Counted from the stretch's first letter, positions 15,325-23,798 are shown. The stretch is 34,252 bases of DNA from Ruminococcus sp. AF46-10NS (GCF_003474435.1 NZ_QRNF01000035.1:1-34252), one strand, 5' to 3'. The notes: a model not told the origin generated them from the letters alone. Translations and numbers: made by a program.

Positions 15325-15367
15325 AATAACCCATGGGTGGGGATGGGTTCCTGCCCAGGGGCTTATT
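15325..15367 (+). other. Intercistronic RNA hairpin between cooC1 and acsA
   Basis: AATAA-CCC-AT-GGG pairs with CCC-A-GGG-TTATT across a G-rich loop. A-rich, not T-rich, sequence follows, so it is not a terminator. It more likely stabilises or separates the highly expressed acsA message. Confidence 0.5.
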
Positions 15368-15414
15368 ATAAAAAAAGAAAAAATAAATAGATGTGCTATT
15401 AAAGGAGGTCTATA

Positions 15415-17307
15415 ATGAGTGAATTCAAATTAACTACAGTGGAGGAATTTGAAGCCGCTACAGCCCGTCTTCTTGAGACAGGTGCAAAGGTAGGAGCAGA
15501 TGCATGGCAGATCCGTGCAAAGAACCAGACTCCGCACTGTAAATTCGGTGAGCAGGGTATCTGCTGCCGTATCTGTGCAATGGGACCGTGCCGTATTACA
15601 CCGAAGGCTCCAAGAGGAGTCTGCGGATGTGATGCTCATGGTATCGTAGGAAGAAACTTCCTTAAATTTACAGCTGGTGGTGCAGCTACTCACTCCGATC
15701 ATGGTCGTGAGATCTGTCATACACTGTACTGCGCAAAAGAGGGCGGAAATTATCAGGTAAAAGATCCTGAGAAACTGCTTCGCATCGCTAAAGAGTGGGG
15801 CGTAGAAACAGAAGGCAAGGATATCTATGATCTGGCTCATGAGATGGCAGAGATCGGTCTTATGGAATATGGTAAACCGTTCGGATATCAGAGATTCCTT
15901 GACAGAATGCCAGCAGGACAGAAAGAAAAACTGATCGAGAACGAAATCGCACCACGTGCTATTGACCGTGAGGTTGCAAGTTCTCTGCATATGTCTCATA
16001 TGGGATGTTCTTCTCTTCCGGAAGCACTTGTAAAACAGTCTCTTCGTTGCGGCATGGCTGATGGATGGGGCGGTTCCATGATGGGAACAGAGTTCTCTGA
16101 TGTATTATTCGGAACCCCGAAGCCGCTTGACACAGAGGCTAACCTTGGAGTAATGGTTGAAGAGAACGTAAACATTGTTGTGCACGGACATGATCCAAGT
16201 CTTTCTGAGATGATCTGTGAGTATGCAGACAGCAAAGAAATGATCGATTATGCAAAATCCGTAGGAGCAAAAGGAATTACAGTTTCCGGTGTATGCTGTA
16301 CTTCTAATGAGGTAGCTATGCGTCGTGGTGTTCCGATGGCTGGTAACTTCCTGCAGCAGGAGAACGTAGTACTGACAGGTGCCTGCGAGGCGATCGTAGT
16401 TGACGTTCAGTGTATCTTCCCTGCATTAGGACCTCTGAGCAAATGCTTCCATACCAAATTTGTTACAACTTCTCCGATCGCTCAGATGCCGGATTCTGAA
16501 TTTATCAGATTCAACGCTGAGACAGCCGGAGAAAATGCTAAAGCAATCGTTAAGATGGCTATCGATAACTTCAAGAACAGAAAACCTGAGCTTGTACATA
16601 TCCCACAGCTGAAACAGAAAGCTACTGTTGGTTACTCAGTAGAAGCGATCGTTAAAGTTCTTGATGGTGTTACAAACTCTCAGGTTGACGTAACAGGAAC
16701 AACCAAACCATTACTTGAGTGCATCACTTCCGGTGTTATCCGTGGTGCTGTCGCTATGGTTGGATGTAACAATCCTAAGATCCGTCCTGACTATGCACAT
16801 ATCGAACTGATGAAGAAGTGTATCGCAAATGATATCATTATCATTGCTTCCGGATGTTCAGCACAGGCAGCTGCAAAAGCTGGTCTGATGGACAAATCTG
16901 CAAGAGATCTCTGTGGTGCAGGTCTTAAACGTGTCTGTGAGCTGGCTGACATCCCGCCGGTACTTCATATGGGATCCTGTGTAGATATCTCCCGTATGAT
17001 GATCCTGGCTGCTGAACTTGCAAAAGATTCAGGACTTCAGATCAATCAGCTTCCGGTAGTAGGATGTGCTCCTGAGTGGATGTCTGAAAAAGCTGTATCC
17101 ATCGGTAACTACGTAGTTGGTACCGGTATTGATACATTCCTTGGTGTTGATCCATATGTTTCCGGTTCTTCAGAAATGTGTGAACTTCTTACAGAGGGAA
17201 CAAGAAAATGGACAGGTGCTGCTTACACAGTAGAGACAGACATCGAGAAATTAGTTGATCTTATGATCGAGAGAATTGAAGAGAAGAGAACAGCATTAGG
17301 AATCTAA
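15415..17307 (+). CDS. acsA: Anaerobic CO dehydrogenase catalytic subunit (CODH/ACS alpha partner)
   Basis: This nickel-iron enzyme interconverts CO2 and CO with ferredoxin electrons and feeds CO to AcsB. The 630-aa length is typical. The N-terminal cysteines for the D and B clusters are seen at C42, C50, C51, C54, C59 and C70 (CKFGEQGICCRICAMGPC). C-cluster regions follow: HMGCSSLPEA, VSGVCCTSNE, VAMVGCNNPK, IIASGCSAQAAAKAG and LHMGSCVDISR. A strong AAAGGAGG RBS precedes the ATG. Flanking CooC genes and downstream acsB identify it as the acetogenic CODH rather than a respiratory CooS. It is soluble and forms the alpha2beta2 complex with AcsB. Confidence 0.97.
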   Translation: MSEFKLTTVEEFEAATARLLETGAKVGADAWQIRAKNQTPHCKFGEQGICCRICAMGPCRITPKAPRGVCGCDAHGIVGRNFLKFTAGGAATHSDHGREICHTLYCAKEGGNYQVKDPEKLLRIAKEWGVETEGKDIYDLAHEMAEIGLMEYGKPFGYQRFLDRMPAGQKEKLIENEIAPRAIDREVASSLHMSHMGCSSLPEALVKQSLRCGMADGWGGSMMGTEFSDVLFGTPKPLDTEANLGVMVEENVNIVVHGHDPSLSEMICEYADSKEMIDYAKSVGAKGITVSGVCCTSNEVAMRRGVPMAGNFLQQENVVLTGACEAIVVDVQCIFPALGPLSKCFHTKFVTTSPIAQMPDSEFIRFNAETAGENAKAIVKMAIDNFKNRKPELVHIPQLKQKATVGYSVEAIVKVLDGVTNSQVDVTGTTKPLLECITSGVIRGAVAMVGCNNPKIRPDYAHIELMKKCIANDIIIIASGCSAQAAAKAGLMDKSARDLCGAGLKRVCELADIPPVLHMGSCVDISRMMILAAELAKDSGLQINQLPVVGCAPEWMSEKAVSIGNYVVGTGIDTFLGVDPYVSGSSEMCELLTEGTRKWTGAAYTVETDIEKLVDLMIERIEEKRTALGI

Positions 17308-17351
17308 TCCGTTGCGATCTTTAAAATGTTATAAAAGGTGGAAGACGTAAA

Positions 17352-18125
17352 ATGAAAATAGCAGTAACCGGTAAAGGCGGAGTAGGAAAGACAACTTTCG
17401 CAGCAACACTTGCAAGATTATACGCAGATGAGGGTAAAAAAGTCCTTGCGGCGGATGTGGATCCGGATGCGAACCTGGGTCTTGCCCTTGGATTTGACGA
17501 GGAAACCTTGGATTCTATTGTTCCAATCTCAAAAATGCGTAAGCTCATAGAAGAACGCACCGGAGCCAACAGCCAGAATCAGTTTTATAAACTGAACCCA
17601 AAGGTAGACGATATTCCGGATACTTATGGAAAAACCTGTAATGGCGTAAAGCTGCTTGTCCTTGGAACTGTGGAAACAGGTGGAGGCGGATGCGTCTGTC
17701 CTGAACATGTGATGCTTAAAAGAGTGATCAATAACCTTGTGATCCACAGAGACGATGTGGTGATCATGGATATGGAGGCCGGCCTGGAACATCTGGGCCG
17801 GGGCACCACGGAGAGCATGGATGAATTTATTGTAGTGATCGAACCAGGGGCAAGAAGTGTTCAGACCTATAAAAATGTCAAACGTCTTGCGAAAGATCTG
17901 GGAGTTTCCCAGGTCAAGGTCGTAGCCAATAAGGTAAGAAATCCGGAAGATGAAGAATTTATCCGGAATAAGATTCCGGCAGAAGATCTGCTTGGAATGA
18001 TCCACTACAATACAGAAGTTATAGATGCTGATCGTCAGGGAAAATCTCCCTACGATTTCAGTGATACTGTAACAGCTGAAATCAGAAAAATCAAAGACAA
18101 AATTGATCAGAATTCAATTCTGTAA
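17352..18125 (+). CDS. acsF: CooC/AcsF-type nickel-insertion ATPase (copy 2)
   Basis: This is a second MinD-like maturation ATPase of 257 aa. Walker A is GKGGVGKTT (residues 7-15), the DPDANLGLAL switch lies near 38-47, and the nickel-binding CxC is C114-V-C116 in GGGGCVCPEH. VVIMDMEAGLEHLGRG is the Walker B region. It is clearly diverged from the copy upstream of acsA and lies between acsA and acsB, 17 nt before acsB. AcsF in other acetogens activates the acetyl-CoA synthase A-cluster, so the position suggests this copy serves AcsB and the first serves AcsA, but the assignment is inferred. RBS AGGTGG. Confidence 0.9.
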   Translation: MKIAVTGKGGVGKTTFAATLARLYADEGKKVLAADVDPDANLGLALGFDEETLDSIVPISKMRKLIEERTGANSQNQFYKLNPKVDDIPDTYGKTCNGVKLLVLGTVETGGGGCVCPEHVMLKRVINNLVIHRDDVVIMDMEAGLEHLGRGTTESMDEFIVVIEPGARSVQTYKNVKRLAKDLGVSQVKVVANKVRNPEDEEFIRNKIPAEDLLGMIHYNTEVIDADRQGKSPYDFSDTVTAEIRKIKDKIDQNSIL

Positions 18126-18142
18126 AAATAGGAGGTATTACA

Positions 18143-20272
18143 GTGACTTTATTTGATAGAGTATTCGGCGGAAACGATGCTGTATATGGTTTAACAGAGG
18201 GTGCTATTGACGGTGCGATCGCTCAGTATGGCGAAGACAAAGCTGTCAGCTTCCCGAACACCGCTTACAGCCTTCCTTGCTACTATGCTGTAACAGGAAC
18301 AAAAGTTACAACATTAAAAGAATTAAAAGAAGCTCTTGGCGTTGTAAAAACACTTATGACAAGAGAGAAAAGACTGAATGATGCATTTATGTCCGGTGTT
18401 GCTACAGCACTCTGCGCAGAGTTCATCGAGGTTCTTAAATATATCGACGGAGCAACTCCTTATGAGGAGCCATGCTATGGCCATCTTGGTGATGCTGTTA
18501 TCCGTGAGCTCGGTGTACCGCTTGTAACAGGCGATATCCCAGGCGTTGCAGTTATCCTTGGTGCTGCTCCTACTACAGAAGAGGGTGTTGCCCTTGTAAA
18601 GAGCTATCAGGCACAGGGTATCCTTGTAACACTGGTTGGAGGAATCATCGACCAGGTTGCTGAAGCCGGAATGAAGACAGGCGCTAACGTACGTGTTATT
18701 CCTCTTGGAAAAGATGTTACATCTGTTGTTCATGTAGTTTCCGTTGCGATCCGTGCAGCTCTGATCTTCGGTAATGTAACACCTGGAGATGCAGGAACAC
18801 TTATGAAATACACAATGGATCGTGTACCGGCATTCGTTAACGCATTCAAACCTCTGGATGATGTGATCGTAGCATGTGGCGCAGGTGCTATTGCACTTGG
18901 TTTCCCGGTTATTACAAATGAGACAGAGAATATCTTCCGCGTACCGAAGAGCCTTATCGTTCAGGAGGACGTAAGCAAATTCAACGCTACTTCCCTTGAG
19001 GCACGTGACATTAAGATCAAGATCACAAATATCGATATTCCGGTTGCTTTCGCATCTGCATTCGAGGGTGAGATCATCCGTCGTAAAGACATGCAGGTTG
19101 AGTTCGATGGTTCCCGTGTAGACTGTGCAGAGCTTGTACATACCTGCGATGCTTCTGAGATCGAGGATCACAAGATCACAGTAATCGGACCTGAAGTAGA
19201 CGAGATGGAATTCGGCAGCAAGAACAGCATTGCATATGTTGTTAAAGTTGCAGGTAAGAACATGCAGGCTGACTTTGAGCCGGTTATCGAGCGTAAATTC
19301 CACAACTACATCAACTGTATCGAGGGTGTATACCATACAGGACAGCGTGATATGCAGCGTATCCGTATCAGCATTGACGCATTTAATGCAGGATTCAGAA
19401 TCAAACATATCGGTGAAGTTCTTTATGCATCTGTTAAAAATGAGTTCGATGCAGTTGTTGATAAATGTGAGGTTGTTATCTATACAGATCCTGCTGAGTG
19501 TACAAGAATCCGTCATGAGGTTGCAATCCCGATCTTTGACAAACGTGATGAGCGTCTTGATACTCTGACAGATGAATCTGTTGATGTATATTACAGCTGT
19601 ATCCTTTGCCAGGCATTCGCACCAAGCCATGTATGTGTAGTAACACCGGAGAGACTTGGACTTTGCGGTGCGGTTTCATGGCTGGATGCAAAAGCTACTC
19701 ATCAGCTTGACCCGGCTGGTCCTTGCCAGATCATCACAAAAGAGCGCCCGATCGATGAGAATCTTGGTTCTTATGAGGACGTTGATGAGGCAGTTCAGAA
19801 ATTCTCCCAGGGTGCTCTGGAACACGTTACACTGTACTCCATCATGCAGGATCCGATGACTTCCTGCGGATGCTTCGAGTGTATCTGCGGTATCGAGCCA
19901 TTCTCCAACGGTGTTGTTATTGCCAACCGTGAGTATGCAGGCATGACACCACTTGGAATGACATTCCCTGAGATGGCATCCATGACAGGTGGTGGAGTTC
20001 AGACACCTGGATTCATGGGACATGGTAAACATTTCATTTCCTCCAAGAAGTTCATGAAGGCTGAGGGCGGTATCGAGCGTATCGTATGGATGCCGAAAGA
20101 ACTGAAAGAGTTCGTAGCTGACAGACTTAACAAGACTGCAAAAGAGCTTTACGGAATCGACAACTTCACAGATATGATCGGTGATGAGACAATCGCGGAA
20201 GATCCAGAGACACTGGTAGCATTCCTTACTGAGAAGGGACACCCGGCACTGGGACTTGATCCGATGATGTAA
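18143..20272 (+). CDS. acsB: Acetyl-CoA synthase beta subunit of CODH/ACS
   Basis: AcsB joins CO, the methyl group from the corrinoid protein and CoA into acetyl-CoA at the Ni-Ni-[4Fe4S] A-cluster. The 709-aa length is usual for bacterial ACS. A-cluster ligands are all present: C486, C489, C498 and C508 (YYSCILCQ ... SHVC ... GLCGAVSW), and C575-G-C577 (MTSCGCFEC). Their spacing equals Moorella ACS numbering (506/509/518/528/595/597) minus 20. The start is GTG, 8 nt after GGAGG. Codon use is strongly biased, indicating high expression. A hairpin and a new promoter follow, so this gene may end the first transcription unit. Confidence 0.97.
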   Translation: MTLFDRVFGGNDAVYGLTEGAIDGAIAQYGEDKAVSFPNTAYSLPCYYAVTGTKVTTLKELKEALGVVKTLMTREKRLNDAFMSGVATALCAEFIEVLKYIDGATPYEEPCYGHLGDAVIRELGVPLVTGDIPGVAVILGAAPTTEEGVALVKSYQAQGILVTLVGGIIDQVAEAGMKTGANVRVIPLGKDVTSVVHVVSVAIRAALIFGNVTPGDAGTLMKYTMDRVPAFVNAFKPLDDVIVACGAGAIALGFPVITNETENIFRVPKSLIVQEDVSKFNATSLEARDIKIKITNIDIPVAFASAFEGEIIRRKDMQVEFDGSRVDCAELVHTCDASEIEDHKITVIGPEVDEMEFGSKNSIAYVVKVAGKNMQADFEPVIERKFHNYINCIEGVYHTGQRDMQRIRISIDAFNAGFRIKHIGEVLYASVKNEFDAVVDKCEVVIYTDPAECTRIRHEVAIPIFDKRDERLDTLTDESVDVYYSCILCQAFAPSHVCVVTPERLGLCGAVSWLDAKATHQLDPAGPCQIITKERPIDENLGSYEDVDEAVQKFSQGALEHVTLYSIMQDPMTSCGCFECICGIEPFSNGVVIANREYAGMTPLGMTFPEMASMTGGGVQTPGFMGHGKHFISSKKFMKAEGGIERIVWMPKELKEFVADRLNKTAKELYGIDNFTDMIGDETIAEDPETLVAFLTEKGHPALGLDPMM

Positions 20273-20279
20273 TTAAGTA

Positions 20280-20344
20280 AGGAGAAAGGATGCAAAAGCG
20301 TTCTTTCTCCTGAAAAATGTTAAAAAGTTTGTTGATTTTTTAAC
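20280..20344 (+). terminator. Paired stem-loops after acsB, possible partial terminator
   Basis: The first hairpin is AGGAGAAAG/CTTTCTCCT (20280-20288, 20303-20311) with no immediate T run. A second, AT-only one follows (GTTAAAAA/TTTTTAAC, 20319-20344) whose 3' arm is T-rich. Together they may end or attenuate the acsB transcript before the next promoter. Confidence 0.5.
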
Positions 20345-20356
20345 GGAAATACGCGG

Positions 20357-20393
20357 CTACACCTTGCCAATAACTGGTATGGTGTAGTATAAT
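20357..20393 (+). promoter_or_regulatory. acsD promoter with embedded palindromic operator candidate
   Basis: The promoter boxes are TTGCCA (20364-20369), an 18-nt spacer and TATAAT (20388-20393). A 31-bp dyad (20357-20387; half-site CTACACCTTGCCA against TGGTATGGTGTAG, 12 of 13 positions paired counting one G-T, 5-nt centre) covers the whole -35 box and spacer. A site like this would let a dimeric regulator exclude RNA polymerase. As RNA it would also fold into a hairpin, but it lies upstream of the predicted start, which favours a DNA-level operator. Confidence 0.7.
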
Positions 20394-20444
20394 ATATAAA
20401 GCTCTGTAGTTTTTAATTATTATTTTTAAGGAGGCTAACGAAAA

Positions 20445-21386
20445 ATGCCGTTTAATCAGAAACCACAAAAGTTCAATGCAAAGATTAATGCTGTCACAAT
20501 CGGAAGCGGAGATAAGACTGTGACAATTGGTGGGGATTGTACATTCCCGTTTTATTCCTTTGACGCAGAGTCAGAGAACTGCCCGAAGATCGGTGTAGAG
20601 ATCTCTGATATGGGTCTTGAAGGCGTATCTGAAGGTATCAAAGCTTACTATGAAGGCGCTACTACAATGGCTGACATTGCTAAGAAAGCAGCAGCTATGG
20701 AGGGTGCTGACTTTGTTGCACTTATTCTTGAGGGCGGCGACCCGAATGGTGTTAACAAATCTATCGATGAGCTGATCGCAGTTGTTAAAGAAGTTGCAGA
20801 TGCAGTTGACTGTCCACTGGTTGTAGAGGGCTGCAAGAATGTTGAGAAGGATGCAGAGCTCCTTCCGAAGGTTGCAGAGGCTCTTCAGGGCAGAAACGCT
20901 CTGATCCTTTCCGAGAAAGAGGAAAACTATAAAGCAATCGGTGCAGCAGCAGGTCTTGCTTACAATCAGATCGTAGGCGCTGAGTCTGCCGTTGATATCA
21001 ACCTTGCTAAACAGCTTAACGTTGTTACTACACAGCTTGGCGTAGATGCTAAGAAGATCGTCATGAATATCGGTAGTGCAGCAGTTGGTTATGGATATGA
21101 GTACGTAGTATCTACTATGGACCGTATCAAAGGTGCCGCTTTAGGCCAGAATGATAACATGCTGCAGATGCCTATTATTACACCTGTATCCGCTGAGACA
21201 TGGAATGTTAAGGAGGCAATGGCTTCCGAAGCAGACATGCCGGCATGGGGACCACAGGATGAGCGTGGAATCGACATGGAAGTTGAGACAGCAGCTGCTG
21301 ATCTTGCAGCTGGTTCTGATGCAGTTATCTTAAGACATCCGGAATCTGTTAAGACAATTTCCAAGCTGATCAAAGCACTTGCGTAA
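20445..21386 (+). CDS. acsD: Corrinoid/iron-sulfur protein small subunit
   Basis: AcsD is the TIM-barrel small subunit of the corrinoid iron-sulfur protein, which carries the methyl group from methyl-THF to AcsB. The 313-aa protein shows family sequence at the N-terminus (VTIGSGDKTVTIGGDCTFPFYSFD), GVEISDMG, and the barrel segment DFVALILEGGDPNGVNKS. The C-terminal part (MPIITPVSAETWNVKEAM) contacts the B12 domain of AcsC in known structures. The start follows AAGGAGG at 10 nt. It is the first gene after the palindromic promoter, 22 nt ahead of acsC. Confidence 0.96.
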   Translation: MPFNQKPQKFNAKINAVTIGSGDKTVTIGGDCTFPFYSFDAESENCPKIGVEISDMGLEGVSEGIKAYYEGATTMADIAKKAAAMEGADFVALILEGGDPNGVNKSIDELIAVVKEVADAVDCPLVVEGCKNVEKDAELLPKVAEALQGRNALILSEKEENYKAIGAAAGLAYNQIVGAESAVDINLAKQLNVVTTQLGVDAKKIVMNIGSAAVGYGYEYVVSTMDRIKGAALGQNDNMLQMPIITPVSAETWNVKEAMASEADMPAWGPQDERGIDMEVETAAADLAAGSDAVILRHPESVKTISKLIKALA

Positions 21387-21407
21387 TAAATAGGAGGATA
21401 AAGAGCT

Positions 21408-22754
21408 ATGGCACTGAATGGTATTCAGATCTTTAAATTAACACCAAAGAAAAACTGTAAGGAATGTGGATGCCCTACATGTATGGCTTTCTCTATGAAA
21501 GTTGCACAGGGCGCACTGAAAATTGAGCAGTGTCCTCATATGTCCGAGGAAGCACTGGCTTCTCTTTCTGAGGCAACTGCACCGCCAATGAAAACTATCA
21601 AGATCGGAACAGGCGATGGAGAGTTTACACTTGGTGGAGAGACTGTTCTTTTCAGACATGAGAAGACATTTGTAAGCAAAACAAGATATGCCGTATCACT
21701 TTGCACATGCATGAGTGATGAAGAAGTAGAAGCAAAACTTGCAGAGATCCCACACGTTGATTATGATCGTATCGGTGAGAGAATGCATGTAGAGCTTGTA
21801 TATGTAAACTGCGATGAGAATGCAGATGCTGCAAAATTCACAGCACTTGTAGAGAAGGCTAAAGGTCTTGGAAGAACACTGATCCTTGGCTGTACAGATC
21901 CTGAAATCGCAAAAGCTGCCCTTGAAGTATGTAAGGACGGCAAACCGGTTCTTAACGGAGCAAACGCTTCCAACTACGAGGCAATGAGCAAGGTTGCTAC
22001 AGATGCAGGTGTAGTTCTCGGTGTATCCGGTAAGGACATCAATGAGTTATATGATACTACAGCAGCTATTGAGAAACTTGGCAACAAGAATCTCGTACTT
22101 GATACAACAGGAGCTGACATCAAAGAGACTTTTGCAAATACTGTACAGGTTCGTCGTGCAGCTCTTAAGAATCAGGATAGAACATTTGGTTATCCTTCTA
22201 TCGTTAACCTTGTTAAACTTGCGAAGGGTGACAAACATTTACAGGCAGCACTTGCTTCCATGTTCACTATGAAATATGGTTCCATCGTTGTTATGGAGCA
22301 GATGACATATGCAGAAGCACTTCCGCTGTTCGGTCTTCGTCAGAACGTATTTACAGACCCACAGAAGCCAATGAAGGTAGAACCGGGTATCTATCCTCTG
22401 AACGGAGCAGACGAGAATTCTCTCGTTGTAACAACAGTAGACTTCGCTCTTACATATTTCGTAGTGTCCGGCGAGCTGGAGCGTTCCGGTGTTCCGCTTA
22501 ACCTGGTAATCAATGATGCAGGCGGACTTTCCGTACTTACATCCTGGGCAGCAGGTAAATTCTCCGGAAACAGTATCTCCGAGTACATCAAAGAGAATGT
22601 TGAGCCGAAGGTTAAATGCAGAAGACTGGTTATTCCTGGTAAAGTAGCAGTTCTTAAGGGCGATCTTGAGGCTAAGCTTCCTGGATGGGAGATCATCGTA
22701 GGACCAAGAGAAGCAGTACAGCTTGTGAAATTCTTAAAAGACCTTGACGCGTAA
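21408..22754 (+). CDS. acsC: Corrinoid/iron-sulfur protein large subunit
   Basis: AcsC binds the corrinoid cofactor and a low-potential [4Fe-4S] cluster and shuttles methyl groups between AcsE and AcsB. The 448-aa product has the N-terminal cluster motif C17-x2-C20-x4-C25-x16-C42, then a TIM barrel and a C-terminal Rossmann-like B12-binding domain (NLVINDAGGLSVLTSWAAGKFSG). It starts 22 nt after acsD with TAGGAGG and forms a heterodimer with AcsD. It is followed by a structured intergenic region before acsE. Confidence 0.96.
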   Translation: MALNGIQIFKLTPKKNCKECGCPTCMAFSMKVAQGALKIEQCPHMSEEALASLSEATAPPMKTIKIGTGDGEFTLGGETVLFRHEKTFVSKTRYAVSLCTCMSDEEVEAKLAEIPHVDYDRIGERMHVELVYVNCDENADAAKFTALVEKAKGLGRTLILGCTDPEIAKAALEVCKDGKPVLNGANASNYEAMSKVATDAGVVLGVSGKDINELYDTTAAIEKLGNKNLVLDTTGADIKETFANTVQVRRAALKNQDRTFGYPSIVNLVKLAKGDKHLQAALASMFTMKYGSIVVMEQMTYAEALPLFGLRQNVFTDPQKPMKVEPGIYPLNGADENSLVVTTVDFALTYFVVSGELERSGVPLNLVINDAGGLSVLTSWAAGKFSGNSISEYIKENVEPKVKCRRLVIPGKVAVLKGDLEAKLPGWEIIVGPREAVQLVKFLKDLDA

Positions 22755-22773
22755 ACTTAAGGTTTAAGAAATC

Positions 22774-22840
22774 AGCTGTCAGGCAATACCGCCGACAGTT
22801 ATAAGCGGCTGTGTAGGATTGCTGCACAGCCATATCCTAC
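22774..22840 (+). promoter_or_regulatory. Structured acsC-acsE intergenic RNA with alternative hairpins
   Basis: Hairpin 1 is AGCTGTC/GACAGTT (22774-22780, 22794-22800). After it, GGCTGT (22807-22812) pairs with ACAGCC (22826-22831), while GTAGGAT (22813-22819) pairs with ATCCTAC (22834-22840). The last two stems interleave, so they are either alternatives or a very tight pseudoknot. The acsE RBS (AAAGGAG, 22849-22855) is just downstream. Confidence 0.55.
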
Positions 22841-22864
22841 TAATATGTAAAGGAGAACACGAGT

Positions 22865-23650
22865 ATGGCAAAATTTGTAACAATTGGGGAGAGACTTTCA
22901 ACAACAGCACCGGCAGTAAATAAAGCATTTACTGAGAGAGATCCTGAGCCGATCATCAAAAGAGCAAAACAGCAGCTTGATGCTGGAGCTACATATCTTG
23001 ATGTAAACATCGGACCTGCTGAGAACGATGGTGAGGACCTTATGAAATGGGCAGTACAGCTCCTTCAGTCCGAGTTTGACAACGTTCCGCTTGCTCTGGA
23101 TACAACAAACCAGAAAGCAATTGAGGCCGGTATTTCCGTATACAACAGAAGCAAAGGAAAACCGATCGTAAACTCTGCAGATGCTGGTGACAGAATCACT
23201 AACATTGATCTTGCAGCAGCTAATGACGCAATCTGTATCGCACTTTGCTCTTCCGGTATGGTTGCATCAGACAATGACGAGCGTATGATGCACTGCCAGA
23301 ACATGCTTGAGAGAGGTCTTGGCCTTGGTATGGAAGCAGAGGATCTCTGGTTCGATCCGCTTTTCCTGGTTGTAAAAGGAATGCAGGACAAACAGATGGA
23401 AGTTCTTGAGGCAATCAAGATGTTCTCCGAGATGGGTCTGAACTCCACTGGTGGTCTTTCCAACAACAGTAACGGTATGCCAAAACATATCCGTCCGATC
23501 ATGGATTCTGCTCTTGTAGCTATGGCTATGATGAATGGTCTTACATCTGCGATCGTTAACCCTAACGACCTTCGTCTTATGGAGACAATCAAATCCTGTG
23601 ACGTATTCAAGGGTAACACACTTTACGCAGATTCTTACCTTGAGATCTAA
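22865..23650 (+). CDS. acsE: 5-methyltetrahydrofolate:corrinoid/iron-sulfur protein methyltransferase
   Basis: AcsE moves the methyl group of methyl-THF to the cob(I)amide of AcsCD, linking the methyl and carbonyl branches. The 261-aa protein is a pterin-binding TIM barrel of normal length. The folate-binding motifs are LDVNIGPAENDGED (about residues 45-58), the Asp-containing PLALDTTNQKAIEAG, IVNSAD and the GGLSNNSNGMP loop that carries the proton-relay Asn. It is preceded by AAAGGAG and the structured region above, and followed by a strong terminator at 23685-23718, so acsD-acsC-acsE form a compact unit. Confidence 0.96.
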   Translation: MAKFVTIGERLSTTAPAVNKAFTERDPEPIIKRAKQQLDAGATYLDVNIGPAENDGEDLMKWAVQLLQSEFDNVPLALDTTNQKAIEAGISVYNRSKGKPIVNSADAGDRITNIDLAAANDAICIALCSSGMVASDNDERMMHCQNMLERGLGLGMEAEDLWFDPLFLVVKGMQDKQMEVLEAIKMFSEMGLNSTGGLSNNSNGMPKHIRPIMDSALVAMAMMNGLTSAIVNPNDLRLMETIKSCDVFKGNTLYADSYLEI

Positions 23651-23684
23651 TTTGGCGTGTGAACAAAACAGGAGCGCTGTTTCA

Positions 23685-23718
23685 GGGGCTGGGGGCTTCG
23701 GCCTTCAGTCTCTTTTTT
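23685..23718 (+). terminator. Rho-independent terminator after acsE
   Basis: A 12-bp stem (GGGGCTGGGGGC against GCCTTCAGTCTC, several G-U pairs) is closed by a TTCG tetraloop and followed by six T. It is a textbook terminator that separates acsE from acsV, so downstream genes need readthrough or another promoter. Confidence 0.9.
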
Positions 23719-23798
23719 ACTAATATAGTTTAGTCTAACTCCCAACGCCACAGGTGGAAGACGAATAACTTTTACGAGGCGAGAAAGGTGGTTGCCGA

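Noticed and set aside
15325..15367. Terminator between cooC1 and acsA
   Set aside because: No T tract follows the stem on the plus strand, and acsA has no strong promoter of its own.
18323..19630. A 435-codon open frame on the minus strand opposite acsB
   Set aside because: It is a shadow of the codon bias of acsB. It has no RBS, is Cys/Ile/Asn-rich without domains, and the plus-strand protein has all A-cluster ligands.
22807..22840. A true H-type pseudoknot before acsE
   Set aside because: The first connecting loop would be 0 nt and the third only 2 nt, which is sterically strained, so alternative hairpins are a better reading.
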